Shown: positions 42,590 through 51,761, numbered from the stretch's first letter. The stretch is 64,000 nt of DNA from DRTC01 sp964521025 (GCA_964521025.1 CAZFPK010000007.1:1-64000); one strand, 5' to 3'. Numbers and translations are program-made. The notes: generated by a model from the letters alone, not told the origin.

Positions 42590-43510
42590 ATGAAAAATAT
42601 CATCAAAATAATCTGGGTCTGTGTTTTACTTTTTTCTTGCGGAAAGGACAATTCTTTCGATCCCAATTCTCCCAATCCAGATCAGACTTTAGAAGACCTG
42701 TTTTTTGGAACAGATTCAACTTTTGATATTCTCACCTGGAACATTCAGGAATTTCCTAAAAATGGCTATACAACCATTAGTTATATAATGCAAATCATTA
42801 ATGCTCTCGATATGGATGTGGTTGCTCTGCAAGAAATCATCAGTGAAACGGATTTTGATTACTTGAGAAATTCACTTACCGGGTGGAACGGATTTCAAGC
42901 AACAAGTGCCGGATTCGAAATTAATCTTGCCTATTTATACAACGAGAATTCTGTTCAGGTTAACGATATTTTTGAAATTTTCATTTATGATGAAAGACCT
43001 TTTCCCAGAGCCCCGCTGGTTATGGAATTGAACTGGAATTCGGTTCCGCTTGTTGTCATCAACAACCATTTGAAAGCAGGAGGAAATAATATCATCGAAA
43101 TAGATGAATGGGACGAGGAACACCGCCGTCTTGATGCCTGTATTCTGCTGGAAGAATATATTTCGGAAAATTATCCGGCTGAGAATGTTATTCTGCTTGG
43201 AGATTTGAATGATCGGCTGACGGATTCAATGGAAAACAATGTTTTTGCTGTTTTTCTCGATGATATTGAGAATTATTTTTTTACGGATACGGAAATTGCT
43301 GGTGGCGATGATTCCAATTGGTCTTTCGATGACGGCGATAACCATTTAGACCATATCCTGATCACGAATGAACTTTTTGACGAGTTTGAAAATTCCGTAT
43401 CCGAAGTACAGACCATTTTGATCGATGAGTTCCTCCAGTTCGGCTGGCAGGAATATGACGATAATATTTCAGATCATCTGCCGGTTGGCTTGAAACTTGC
43501 ATTTGATTGA
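42590..43510 (+). CDS. Lipoprotein of the endonuclease/exonuclease/phosphatase (EEP) superfamily
   Basis: A 306-aa exported lipoprotein (lipobox LLFSC, Cys17). EEP catalytic motifs are visible: LTWNIQEFPK, VVALQEI (metal Glu), VVINNHLKAGG, LLGDLNDR (Asp/Asn), LDHILITN and SDHLPV (catalytic His). EEP enzymes cleave phosphodiester bonds of DNA, RNA or lipids, and a surface nuclease for nutrient DNA is plausible. It is paralogous to 45366-46250, on the other side of a T9SS subtilisin. Only 15 nt separate it from that protease gene, so the two are probably cotranscribed. Confidence 0.8.
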   Translation: MKNIIKIIWVCVLLFSCGKDNSFDPNSPNPDQTLEDLFFGTDSTFDILTWNIQEFPKNGYTTISYIMQIINALDMDVVALQEIISETDFDYLRNSLTGWNGFQATSAGFEINLAYLYNENSVQVNDIFEIFIYDERPFPRAPLVMELNWNSVPLVVINNHLKAGGNNIIEIDEWDEEHRRLDACILLEEYISENYPAENVILLGDLNDRLTDSMENNVFAVFLDDIENYFFTDTEIAGGDDSNWSFDDGDNHLDHILITNELFDEFENSVSEVQTILIDEFLQFGWQEYDDNISDHLPVGLKLAFD

Positions 43511-43525
43511 TCCTGAGGAGGAATT

Positions 43526-45226
43526 ATGAGACAGAAATTTTTATTGGTCATACTTCTATTTTTAACGATGTATTTTTCAAATACGGCTGAAACAAAATAT
43601 GTAAAGGGTGATATCCTGATCCGGTTGTATAAGGAAAATTCTGCTTTGGAAATCGCTGAAGATGATTTTGAAAATATCGATCTGCATTTCTGTAAACTTC
43701 TTTCATCAAGAATGAGTATCTGGCTCTGCAAATATGATCCTGAAAAAATAAATGATAAGAAAATTATCGGACGATTAAAAGATCATGATTTGATAAAAGA
43801 AGCCCAATTCAACCATTTTGTAACCGCACGCTCGACTTTTCCGGATGATCCTTCTTTTAATGTTCAATGGAGTTTGGAAAACATCGGACAGTCCGGAGGA
43901 GTTTTCGATGCTGATATCGATGCTCCGGAAGCCTGGGATTATACGACCGGAGGTGTAACAGTTCTTGGTGACACGCTGGTAGTTGCAATTGTAGATGGTG
44001 GTTGCTACCTGGATCATGAAGACCTGAATTTATGGAAAAATCGTGATGAGATTCCCGGAAATGGTTTCGATGATGATGATAATGGATACATCGATGATTA
44101 TGACGGATGGAATGCTTTTAACAGTAATGGAAATGTTCCTGTGAGCAGTCATGGAACGCATGTTTCCGGAATATCCGCTGCAATTGGAAATAATGGTATC
44201 GGAGTTTCGGGAGTGAACTGGAATGCGCAAGTGATGCCGATCGCCGGTTCTTCCGGAACTGAATCGATAGTTATCGAAGCGTATGGATATGCTCTGGAAA
44301 TGAGAGCAAGATATAATGAAACAGAAGGTGAATCCGGGGCTTTTGTGGTGGCAACGAATGCTTCTTTCGGAGTGAATTTTGGAAATCCGGATGACTACCC
44401 TTTGTGGTGTGCGATCTATGATTCTCTCGGAGTTGTCGGTGTTTTGAGTACCGGAGCAACGATGAACATCAATGCAGATGTCGATGTTACCGGCGATATG
44501 CCGACTGCCTGCGATAGCGATTACCTGATCACAGTTACAAATACAACCAGGTATGACCAGAAGAATTCCGGGGCTGCTTACGGTTTGACAACTATCGATC
44601 TGGGCGCTCCGGGAACGCAAATATACTCGACAGATAATTATGATTCTTACAGTTATAAAACCGGAACTTCGATGGCAACTCCGCATGTTACGGGAGCAAT
44701 TGCTTACCTTTATTCTGCTGCAAATGAAGAATTTTTATTCCAATATCAGCAGCAGCCCGCTGAGACTGCTCTTATCATTAAACAATTCATACTGGATGGG
44801 ACAGATACTCTCGATGATCTTTCAGGAATAACAGTTTCGGGCGGCAGGTTGAATATCTATAATTCCGCAGAACTTTTATTGGATACATCGGTTGATCGAG
44901 TTCCCGGTATTGAAACATCTTTGAGTTTATCAAATTTCCCAAATCCGTTCAGTTCCTCGACTACGATTTCTTTTCAAATTAGCAGCGAACAAAACCAACA
45001 AAACGAACAAACAAAACTTGAGATTTATAATATCAAAGGACAAAAAGTAAAATCTTTGGAGTGCATGCGGCAGCTGTCTGATCCAAAAGCGACAGAGTCG
45101 CTTTCCACAATTACCTGGAACGGAAAAGATGAAAATAATATATTAGTCGGCAGCGGAATTTATTTTTATTGCTTGAAAGTAAACGGACAAATGAAAGTGT
45201 TAAATAAGATGATCTTGATGCGATAA
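43526..45226 (+). CDS. Subtilisin-family serine protease with T9SS sorting domain
   Basis: A 566-aa secreted S8 protease. A signal peptide and an inhibitor-like prodomain (residues 20-105, GDILIRLYKEN...) are followed by the catalytic triad Asp157 (VAIVDGG), His209 (SHGTHVSG) and Ser382 (GTSMATPHV). A T9SS/FlgD-like C-terminal domain begins SNFPNPFSSSTTISF at about residue 470. It should be exported by T9SS and work on the cell surface. The sorting domain carries the same hairpin-coded insert (LEC...ATESLS) as 11693-13195. GGAGG precedes the ATG. Confidence 0.9.
   Translation: MRQKFLLVILLFLTMYFSNTAETKYVKGDILIRLYKENSALEIAEDDFENIDLHFCKLLSSRMSIWLCKYDPEKINDKKIIGRLKDHDLIKEAQFNHFVTARSTFPDDPSFNVQWSLENIGQSGGVFDADIDAPEAWDYTTGGVTVLGDTLVVAIVDGGCYLDHEDLNLWKNRDEIPGNGFDDDDNGYIDDYDGWNAFNSNGNVPVSSHGTHVSGISAAIGNNGIGVSGVNWNAQVMPIAGSSGTESIVIEAYGYALEMRARYNETEGESGAFVVATNASFGVNFGNPDDYPLWCAIYDSLGVVGVLSTGATMNINADVDVTGDMPTACDSDYLITVTNTTRYDQKNSGAAYGLTTIDLGAPGTQIYSTDNYDSYSYKTGTSMATPHVTGAIAYLYSAANEEFLFQYQQQPAETALIIKQFILDGTDTLDDLSGITVSGGRLNIYNSAELLLDTSVDRVPGIETSLSLSNFPNPFSSSTTISFQISSEQNQQNEQTKLEIYNIKGQKVKSLECMRQLSDPKATESLSTITWNGKDENNILVGSGIYFYCLKVNGQMKVLNKMILMR
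45054..45106 (+). repeat. Hairpin-containing insert in a second T9SS domain
   Basis: TTTGGAGTGCATGC...AAGCGACAGAGTCGC with GCGAC (45089-45093) pairing with GTCGC (45097-45101). It occupies the same position in the sorting domain as 13033-13077. Confidence 0.65.
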
Positions 45227-45365
45227 TTGTCATTCCGACCAACAGCTGCAGGATGTTTTCTTTTGAGGAAAGTCCAAATAAAAGAAACATAATTTCGGAT
45301 TCATTTTCCAAAAGAGAAAATACATTTATTATATAATTCAAAATGATAAAAATGAAGGAAGCCAA

Positions 45366-46250
45366 ATGAAAAAAACAGTATCAGTAATTCTATCGGTAAT
45401 TTGTATATTTCTATTTTCTGAAGAACTGCCAAAAATCCGGTATGAAAAATTAGCATTCGGAACTGGAGAAACATTTGAAGTTATGACCTGGAATATTCAG
45501 AATTTTCCGAAAACGGAATTTACCATCGATTATTCAGCCAGGATCATCGATGCGATAAATGCAGATTTGATCGGTCTGCAGGAAATCCAGAGCGATTCCG
45601 CATTTTTTGCTATGATCGACAAGCTCAATGATATCGATGCATACAATTGGAGCGGGTTTCGTGCAAATACGGATAAATGGAAAATGAATCTCGCTTACAT
45701 CTATAAAACAGGGATCATCAAAGCGAAAAAGATCTATGAAATTTATGACGGCGATTATTATGCTTTTCCGCGCCGACCCCTGGTTATGGAATTCGAGTTC
45801 AAGGACGAACCTTTCGTGGTCATCAATAATCATCTGAAGGCAAAGTCCGGTAAAAAAAATCATGATCGGAGGATCGATGCCTGCCGGAAACTGGAAGAAT
45901 TCATCGATGAAGAATTTCCAAACGCAAATGTTATTTTACTGGGAGATTTGAACGATCAGGTTACCGATCAGGAAGCAGAAAATGTTTTTCAAGTTTTCCT
46001 TGATGATCCTGAAAAATATAAATTCGCAGATTGGGAAATTGCGGCAGATGAAAATGCAGATTGGTCTTATCCGTATTGGAAATATCGCGGACATATCGAT
46101 CATATCCTCATCTCCAACGAACTTTTCGATGAGTTTGAAAATGCGGAAGTGAAGACCATAACCATCGATAAATTTATGGAAGGCGGAGGTGATGCCCGTT
46201 ATAAATATATTACGGATCATCGCCCGGTTGTGTTGAAGATGAGAATGTAG
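45366..46250 (+). CDS. Exported EEP-superfamily phosphodiesterase/nuclease
   Basis: A 294-aa paralogue of 42590-43510 (about half the residues identical by eye: MTWNIQNFPK, GLQEIQ, VINNHLKAKSG, VILLGDLNDQVTDQEAENVF, DHILISNELFDEFENAEV, TDHRPVVLK). Signal peptide 1-18, with no lipobox Cys, so it is probably periplasmic or secreted rather than anchored. All EEP metal and catalytic residues are kept. A terminator follows at once. The three-gene set nuclease-protease-nuclease suggests extracellular macromolecule degradation. Confidence 0.8.
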   Translation: MKKTVSVILSVICIFLFSEELPKIRYEKLAFGTGETFEVMTWNIQNFPKTEFTIDYSARIIDAINADLIGLQEIQSDSAFFAMIDKLNDIDAYNWSGFRANTDKWKMNLAYIYKTGIIKAKKIYEIYDGDYYAFPRRPLVMEFEFKDEPFVVINNHLKAKSGKKNHDRRIDACRKLEEFIDEEFPNANVILLGDLNDQVTDQEAENVFQVFLDDPEKYKFADWEIAADENADWSYPYWKYRGHIDHILISNELFDEFENAEVKTITIDKFMEGGGDARYKYITDHRPVVLKMRM

Positions 46251-46251
46251 G

Positions 46252-46276
46252 ACAATTTGCCAAATTGTTTTTTTTT
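46252..46276 (+). terminator. Intrinsic terminator after the second EEP gene
   Basis: ACAATTT (46252-46258), loop GCC, AAATTGT (46262-46268), followed by nine T. The stem is A/T-rich like the other hairpins with AACAATT arms. Confidence 0.7.
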
Positions 46277-46529
46277 CACAATAATTCTGAAGTCCTTTCA
46301 TCACTTTAAAATAGAATTGCTTTTTGCTTATAAATGGTGCTGAACAATATTCGGAATTGACTTCAAAACATTATGTTACTCCCAATAATCATTAAAAAAA
46401 ATATTGGATATCCTGACTTTTTATGGAGATTATTCAACCCACTTTAATCCTCCTTTAAAAAGGGGAGATTTAGAGGGATTTTTTAATCTAGCATGATCTT
46501 TCTTGAAAACCAATATAAAAAATAAAGTG

Positions 46530-46535
46530 TTGACG
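46530..46535 (+). promoter_or_regulatory. -35-like TTGACG box
   Basis: TTGACG 55 nt before the ATG at 46585. Confidence 0.35.
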
Positions 46536-46584
46536 AAATAGTCCTGCTAAAATTTAGATGTCTTCCGGAATAGCAGGGACAAAA

Positions 46585-47859
46585 ATGTATCTAAAAAGAG
46601 ATTTAGAAAAACAGATTAGAAAATTTCTCCACACACCTGAAATCATCGCAATTCTCGGAACCAGGCAAGTTGGGAAAACCACACTCCTAAAAAATCTTTT
46701 TGAAAATAATCCTGATTGCAAATTCATCACTTTTGAAGACAGAAATATCCTGACCATGTTCCGGGAAGACCTCGAGTCATTTTCGAAATTATACTTATCT
46801 GATAATAAAATTCTTATAATTGATGAGTTTCAATATGCTCGGGAAGGTGGTCAAAAACTAAAATTTCTGTTTGATACGATTCCCGGTAAAAAAATAATCA
46901 TCTCAGGTTCTTCTTCTTTTGATCTGACTAAACAAGCGATTAAATTCATGGTCGGCAGGATTTTTCAATTCCAACTTTATCCTTTCAGTTTTTATGAATT
47001 TTTATCTTATAAAGATGAAGAAGGTTTGAACTTGATTTTAATTCCATTTATTAGGAAGGTTCAGGAATGTGTTTCTACCAAAGAAGAAAAACTGCCCGAA
47101 CTTTCCACAGTTATTTCAAACAGTTTTGCCAAAGAAGTTGATGAATATTCCATTTACGGAGGTTTTCCTAGAGTTGTTCTAACTAATGATAAAGAGGAAA
47201 AACAAGTCATCCTCAAAAATATTTTTTCCACTTATTTACTAAAAGAGATTCGAGAAATATTGAACCTGACCGACGACTTTAAGATCGAGAAATTAGCAAA
47301 ATATTTAGGATTAAGGATTTCAGATCTATTGCTGACAGAAGATGTTTCCGGTTTTGTCGGAACTAATCATAAAAAGACTGTTCAGTTGTTGAATATTTTG
47401 GAAAAAACATTTATCGTCGAATTGCTGAATCCGTTTTACACTAACAAACTGCTGGAGATAATCAAATCAAAGAAAGTATATTTTTCCGATCCGGGCTTTA
47501 GAAATGCCGTCATTCAAAATTTCCAGGAAATCGATTTACGAACAGACAAAGGTGCATTATATGAAAACTTTGTCTTTTCCGAACTGCAAAAAGCAGGAAA
47601 AAAAGTAAAGTATTGGCGGACAAAATCCAAAGCAGAAGTTGATTTTATCCTGGAAATCAATTCCAAATTGATCCCAATAGAAGTTAAGTCTAATCTAACA
47701 AAACCTGTTCTACAGAGGTCTTTGATCAGTTTTATCAAAAAGTATCGACCCGAAATCGCTTTTATTTTATCCCGCGATTATTATGATGTAAAAAAATATG
47801 AGAATACGATTGTTTATTTTTTGCCGTTGTTTTTGATGGGAGCAATTGGTGATTTATGA
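46585..47859 (+). CDS. AAA+ ATPase with DUF4143 nuclease-like domain
   Basis: A 424-aa member of the AAA_14/DUF4143 family. Walker A is GTRQVGKTT (about 23-31) and Walker B KILIIDEFQYA, with sensor IISGSSSFDL. The C-terminal DUF4143 domain (about 190-400) includes KAEVDFILEINSKLIPIEVKS, a PD-(D/E)XK-like Asp...Glu-x-Lys motif. The function of these abundant proteins is not established. I start at ATG 46585 where the family begins (YLKRDLEKQI) after CAGGGA. ATG 46558 would add nine residues. Confidence 0.85.
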   Translation: MYLKRDLEKQIRKFLHTPEIIAILGTRQVGKTTLLKNLFENNPDCKFITFEDRNILTMFREDLESFSKLYLSDNKILIIDEFQYAREGGQKLKFLFDTIPGKKIIISGSSSFDLTKQAIKFMVGRIFQFQLYPFSFYEFLSYKDEEGLNLILIPFIRKVQECVSTKEEKLPELSTVISNSFAKEVDEYSIYGGFPRVVLTNDKEEKQVILKNIFSTYLLKEIREILNLTDDFKIEKLAKYLGLRISDLLLTEDVSGFVGTNHKKTVQLLNILEKTFIVELLNPFYTNKLLEIIKSKKVYFSDPGFRNAVIQNFQEIDLRTDKGALYENFVFSELQKAGKKVKYWRTKSKAEVDFILEINSKLIPIEVKSNLTKPVLQRSLISFIKKYRPEIAFILSRDYYDVKKYENTIVYFLPLFLMGAIGDL

Positions 47860-47912
47860 GAGTTATGAAGAAGAAGAATAACTTCCTGTGATTTTGAAGA
47901 TAAGGAGTAGAA

Positions 47913-48043
47913 CAATTTGCTAAATTGAGATGTATCACAATCAATCCTGATTGTGAGTGTGTTTTTTCTCAATCAATCTTGATTGTGAGTGTTTTTTCTC
48001 AAACAGGATTGTTTGAGTTACTGAACAATTCAGGTGAATTGTT
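47913..48043. repeat. Array of five small hairpins between the two DUF4143 genes
   Basis: CAATTT/AAATTG (47913-47927), CACAATCA/TGATTGTG (47936-47955), CAATCA/TGATTG with outer CTC/GAG (47968-47989), CTCAAACA/TGTTTGAG (47998-48017) and AACAATTC/GAATTGTT (48024-48043). Loops are 3-4 nt. Arms differ between hairpins but stay complementary. Confidence 0.75.
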
Positions 48044-48114
48044 TTACGGATCTATCCCACCCATAATAGTGACTATTGGGTTAGACGGTTATGAGTCAAA
48101 ATCGACTAATACGA

Positions 48115-48120
48115 TTGACA
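48115..48120 (+). promoter_or_regulatory. -35-like TTGACA box
   Basis: TTGACA 47 nt before the ATG at 48162, behind the hairpin array. Confidence 0.35.
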
Positions 48121-48161
48121 AAAAAAACAACGAATAAAAAAATACCCCCGGAGGTAGAATT

Positions 48162-49394
48162 ATGGATCCGATCATAAGTGAATTAATCGCAACTCAATCT
48201 AAGATTATCAAATATGTTCCGAGAAGATGTAAAAGGTACTTATTTAAACAGATCGATTGGGAACAAAGAATGTTGGCTGTTACAGGAGCAAGAGGTACAG
48301 GAAAAACGACATTAGTATTGCAATATTTTTTGGAAAAATATAATGATGCAAAAAAATGTTTATATATTTCAGCGGATAATCCACTCGTCCTGAAAAAAGG
48401 ATTATACGGAATTATTAATGAATATTTCAAATTTTTCGGAGAATGCGTGATCGTCGATGAAGTTCATAAACAAAGAGACTGGTCGATTGCTATGAAAGCT
48501 CTTTATGATATTTTTCCTAATAAAAAATTCATCATTCTCGGAAGTTCAAAAATTGAGATCTTGCATCAAAAAAGCGATCTTTCCAGGCGATTAATGATCT
48601 ACAATTTGAAACCTCTTTCCCTGCGAGAGTATATCGAGATGAAATATAAAATTGAATCGGATATCTATTTAATAGAAGATATTCTTCTTGATCAGATAAA
48701 AATTTCGAGTAAAATACTGGGAAAAATTGACCGGATGATTGGTATCTTCCACGAATTCTTAAGTTATGGAATGTATCCTTTTATATTGGAATGCAATGTA
48801 GAACAGTATTATGTGAAAATGAACAACATCATAGACAAAATAATCTATGAAGATGTTCCAATGATCAAAGATATTAAAAGTTCATCTTCTCTGAACTTAA
48901 AAAAACTGATCGCTTTTATTTCGATGTCAAAAATACCGACTCTAAATATCAGCTCACTCTGTACGGAGATTGGAATTTCTAAAGAAACTCTTTATGTATT
49001 TCTCGATCTTCTGGAACGAGCGGATCTGCTTAATATTATCAGACCTAAAAAAAGTTCGGTCAGAACGATCAAGAATTCAAAAATACTTTTTTATTCGTCA
49101 AATATGTATTATACGATTGCGAATGAATTGTGGCAACATGATGTTTTAAAAGGAAATATTCGAGAATCTTTTCTTGTTTCTCAGATAAAAGGATCGTATC
49201 CTATTTTTTCTTCGGAAGTTGTAGATTTCTCGATTCAAAGTAGATATCTTGGATTCTGGGAATTCGAAGTCGGCGGTAAAAGTAAACAGAAAAAACAAAT
49301 AAAAAATTTAGAGAATGGTTTTATCCTGCGAGATGATACTGAAATTGGCTCAGGGAATATTATTCCTTTATACTTGTTTGGATTTCTGTATTAG
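48162..49394 (+). CDS. Second AAA+ ATPase of the AAA_14/DUF4143 family
   Basis: A 410-aa paralogue of the preceding gene with low identity. Walker A GARGTGKTT (about 43-51), Walker B ECVIVDEVHKQ, sensor IILGSSKIE, and a C-terminal region with a degenerate DUF4143 nuclease motif (LGFWEFEVGGKSKQKKQI). It lacks a strong ExK motif. The start has GGAGG 8 nt upstream. A hairpin array separates it from 46585-47859, so the two may be independent units. Confidence 0.8.
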   Translation: MDPIISELIATQSKIIKYVPRRCKRYLFKQIDWEQRMLAVTGARGTGKTTLVLQYFLEKYNDAKKCLYISADNPLVLKKGLYGIINEYFKFFGECVIVDEVHKQRDWSIAMKALYDIFPNKKFIILGSSKIEILHQKSDLSRRLMIYNLKPLSLREYIEMKYKIESDIYLIEDILLDQIKISSKILGKIDRMIGIFHEFLSYGMYPFILECNVEQYYVKMNNIIDKIIYEDVPMIKDIKSSSSLNLKKLIAFISMSKIPTLNISSLCTEIGISKETLYVFLDLLERADLLNIIRPKKSSVRTIKNSKILFYSSNMYYTIANELWQHDVLKGNIRESFLVSQIKGSYPIFSSEVVDFSIQSRYLGFWEFEVGGKSKQKKQIKNLENGFILRDDTEIGSGNIIPLYLFGFLY

Positions 49395-49727
49395 AAAATG
49401 TATGTAGTATCTGAACGAAAACTCACCCCCAGCTCCTCTCTAAACCCTCTTTAATTCTCCCTTTAGCGAAGGGAGATTTTAAGGACTTTCTGAAATTTGG
49501 AAAGAGAAGGGAGAATTTGAAATCATTAACTTTTATTCCATAAGTGTTTCTCCTCTTTGTCAAAGATGGATGTATCTCCTGCGGAGATAATTGGGAGTTT
49601 GTGATAGAAAAAACTGAGTTTTCGTTCAAGCACTAGATAACAATTCAGACAAATTGTTTTACAAAATCATTGACTCCAATTCAACAATTAGAAAATTAAA
49701 TCAAAAAAATTTACAGGGACAGAAAAT
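49395..49727. other. Gap upstream of the DGR target gene
   Basis: No gene is seen. It contains a dispersed CTCCCTTTAGCGAAGGGAG hairpin phrase (about 49459-49477), an AACAATT...AATTGTT hairpin (49640-49658) and TTGACT at 49670-49675, 58 nt before the DGR target start. Confidence 0.5.
49670..49675 (+). promoter_or_regulatory. -35-like TTGACT box before the DGR operon
   Basis: TTGACT 58 nt upstream of the target gene ATG, the same spacing as gcvPA and near that of lepB and lysS. It is a candidate promoter for the whole DGR unit. Confidence 0.4.
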
Positions 49728-51713
49728 ATGAAGATTTCAGTTTTAATAATTCTACTTTTCAGTTTTAGTTTATTATTCTCCGCAGAATTTGAAATAACCT
49801 CGAAGATCAAAGAAAATCCTGCTCATCTCGGTTTGCAGATGCTCGATGCCGACTTTAAATACGATAACAACGGTGAACTCTGTGCCTTATTGATCGTGCG
49901 CTGTGGAGTTAAAGACATCAATTTTGAAAACACTGCCAGTAAAGTAGCCCAGATAGATAAACAAGGCGAATATTTGATCACGATGAAAAAAGGAGCAAGG
50001 TACATAGTTTTGAAAAAAGACGGATTCGGTAGTTTTAAAGAAATGTTCGGTTTCAAACTAAAAAGCGGTTCCGTGTATGAAATGAGTGCGGATGAAAAAT
50101 TTAAACAAACGACTCAAATTCCGATTGTGATAACTTGTAATCAGAACGGAGCAGAAGTTTTTATAGATGGAATATCCAAAGGAAAAACGCAAAACAAAAT
50201 GTTGACCGTTAATATCGATATCGGAACTCATAAAATAAAAGTAGAGAAAGATGGTTTTGGTATACAAGAAATAAACAAAACAATTTCTGCAGAAAATAAT
50301 TCTTTCAATTTTACTCTTCAAGAAATCGAGCCTGTATTACTTACTATAAAATCCAATCCAACCGGTGCATCTGTTTCACTCGATGGAGCTTCGCAAGGTG
50401 TAACGAATTGCCAGCCTTTTATGTTTCCTGGTACTTACAAATTAATATTATCTCGGAATAAATATGAGACTATCGAAGAAAATATTACGGTTTCCAAATC
50501 AGGCAATAATACATTCTCATATGAACTTTTTAAGATTACTTCCCAATTAAAAGTAAATGTTACACCAAACGATGCAACAATATTAATCAACAATACAATT
50601 CTTAATGGAAACTCCAAAGAAGTAGGACCCGGTAAATACAAAATTGAAGTTGAAAAAGAAGGATATTTCTCAGATTCGAAAACAGTTAAAATAATAAAAG
50701 GACAAAACAAAAATGTAAATTTTGAATTAACTCAACAAACAGGTAAACTGCAAGTTACAGTAAATCCAATGGAAGCATCATCGGTATTGAAACGAAACAA
50801 CTCAACATACAAAAGTTGGAGCGGTTCTAAATTTTTAAAGGATATTCCTGTTGGCGAATACACCTTATATTCAAGTTTGTCAGGTTATAAATCTGTAACA
50901 AAGCGTATAACAATTACTCTTGATAGAACTACAAATGAGAATATTATTTTAGAAGTTGATTCTTCCAATAATTCCGAAGGACAAGTTCGTTCGGAAGGTT
51001 TGGACAACATGGCTTTTGTAAAAGGCGGAACTTTCCAGATGGGAAGCAATGACGGAGATGATGACGAAAAACCTGTTCATACAGTAACGGTTAGCGATTT
51101 TTATATCGGGAACTATGAAGTAACCCAAAAAGAATGGAAAGAGATAATGGGTAATAATCCTTCCAATTTTAAAGGAGAGGACAAACCTGTCGAAAAAGTA
51201 AGCTGGTATGATGCAGTGGAATTTTGTAATAAAAAAAGTGAAACGGAAGGTTTAACAGCATGCTACACCGGAAGTGGAAATAACACAAAATGTAACTTTT
51301 CTGCAAATGGTTACAGATTACCCACCGAAGCTGAATGGGAATTTGCAGCAAGTGGTGGTAATAAAAGTAAAGGTTATAAATATTCAGGAAGCAACGATAT
51401 TGGAAGTGTTGCAGAATATTATAGTAATAACAATAAATCTACAAAATCTGTTGGTGGTAAAAAACCAAATGAGCTTGGTATTTATGATATGAGCGGCAAC
51501 GTGTGGGAATGGTGTAATGATTGGTATGATGAAAATTGTTACAAGAACAGTCCGAAAAATAATCCGGAGGGAGCTTCATCCGGCAAATATCGCATTTTGC
51601 GTGGCGGTTCGTGGTTCAACTACGGCATTCACTGCCGGGTTGCTAATCGCGATGGGAGCCCTCCGGATGGCAGTTACAACCGTTACGGATTTCGCCTTTT
51701 GAGGACTCCTTAA
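49728..51713 (+). CDS. DGR target: secreted PEGA / formylglycine-generating-enzyme-fold variable protein
   Basis: A 661-aa exported protein diversified by the adjacent retroelement. Signal peptide 1-18, an unassigned N-terminal domain to about 125, four PEGA-like beta modules (about 130-200, 202-270, 275-345, 347-412; for example VLLTIKSNPTGASVSLDG), a Ser/Asn linker, then an FGE-sulfatase (C-type-lectin-like) domain from about 428: MAFVKGGTFQMGSNDGD, YEVTQKEW, RLPTEAEWEFAASGG, GNVWEWCNDWYDE. Residues 623-659 (ILRGGSWFNYGIHC...GFRLL) are the variable region, on the ligand-facing surface of this fold. Twelve of its residues differ from the template-encoded ones. It probably displays a changeable binding face outside the cell. 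The start has CAGGGACAG upstream. Confidence 0.93.
   Translation: MKISVLIILLFSFSLLFSAEFEITSKIKENPAHLGLQMLDADFKYDNNGELCALLIVRCGVKDINFENTASKVAQIDKQGEYLITMKKGARYIVLKKDGFGSFKEMFGFKLKSGSVYEMSADEKFKQTTQIPIVITCNQNGAEVFIDGISKGKTQNKMLTVNIDIGTHKIKVEKDGFGIQEINKTISAENNSFNFTLQEIEPVLLTIKSNPTGASVSLDGASQGVTNCQPFMFPGTYKLILSRNKYETIEENITVSKSGNNTFSYELFKITSQLKVNVTPNDATILINNTILNGNSKEVGPGKYKIEVEKEGYFSDSKTVKIIKGQNKNVNFELTQQTGKLQVTVNPMEASSVLKRNNSTYKSWSGSKFLKDIPVGEYTLYSSLSGYKSVTKRITITLDRTTNENIILEVDSSNNSEGQVRSEGLDNMAFVKGGTFQMGSNDGDDDEKPVHTVTVSDFYIGNYEVTQKEWKEIMGNNPSNFKGEDKPVEKVSWYDAVEFCNKKSETEGLTACYTGSGNNTKCNFSANGYRLPTEAEWEFAASGGNKSKGYKYSGSNDIGSVAEYYSNNNKSTKSVGGKKPNELGIYDMSGNVWEWCNDWYDENCYKNSPKNNPEGASSGKYRILRGGSWFNYGIHCRVANRDGSPPDGSYNRYGFRLLRTP
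51593..51702 (+). repeat. DGR variable repeat (VR)
   Basis: A 110-bp copy of the template repeat at 53283-53392, inside the 3' end of the target gene. It differs at 17 positions, every one an A in the template. The mismatches change residues 630, 632-635, 643-645, 648, 650, 652 and 653, and give one silent change at 639. The final 28 bp (51675-51702) are identical to the template, as expected for the initiation of mutagenic homing. Confidence 0.95.
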
Positions 51714-51761
51714 AATGTTACCCTTTTCACTTTTACACTTTTACCCTTTTTATTTCTTTTG

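Larger units (their letters stand above)
46251..46584. other. Gap with terminator, CCCCTTT-type repeat and promoter-like box
   Basis: It holds the terminator at 46252-46276, a dispersed TAATCCTCC..AGGGGAGATT phrase (46444-46480) related to the ends of the DUF559 cassette, and TTGACG at 46530-46535, 55 nt before the next start. No gene is seen. Confidence 0.5.

Noticed and set aside
45268..45290. GAGGAAAGTCC, which resembles the conserved P4 region of RNase P RNA
   Set aside because: The gap is only 139 bp, and the other conserved RNase P blocks are missing. The match lies in a repeat-like stretch.
47913..48043. Possible CRISPR array in the hairpin cluster
   Set aside because: The repeated units are short palindromes of different sequence with no constant direct repeat, no regular 30-40-bp spacers and no cas genes.
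47925..48137. Open frame of 70 codons between the DUF4143 genes
   Set aside because: It is a translation of the hairpin array (repeated CVFSQ..ILIV) and has no start context.
46585..49394. The two DUF4143 ATPases as part of the DGR or a defence system with it
   Set aside because: They have their own upstream boxes and are separated from the target gene by 333 bp of repeats. Such ATPases are scattered widely in these genomes, so adjacency alone is weak.
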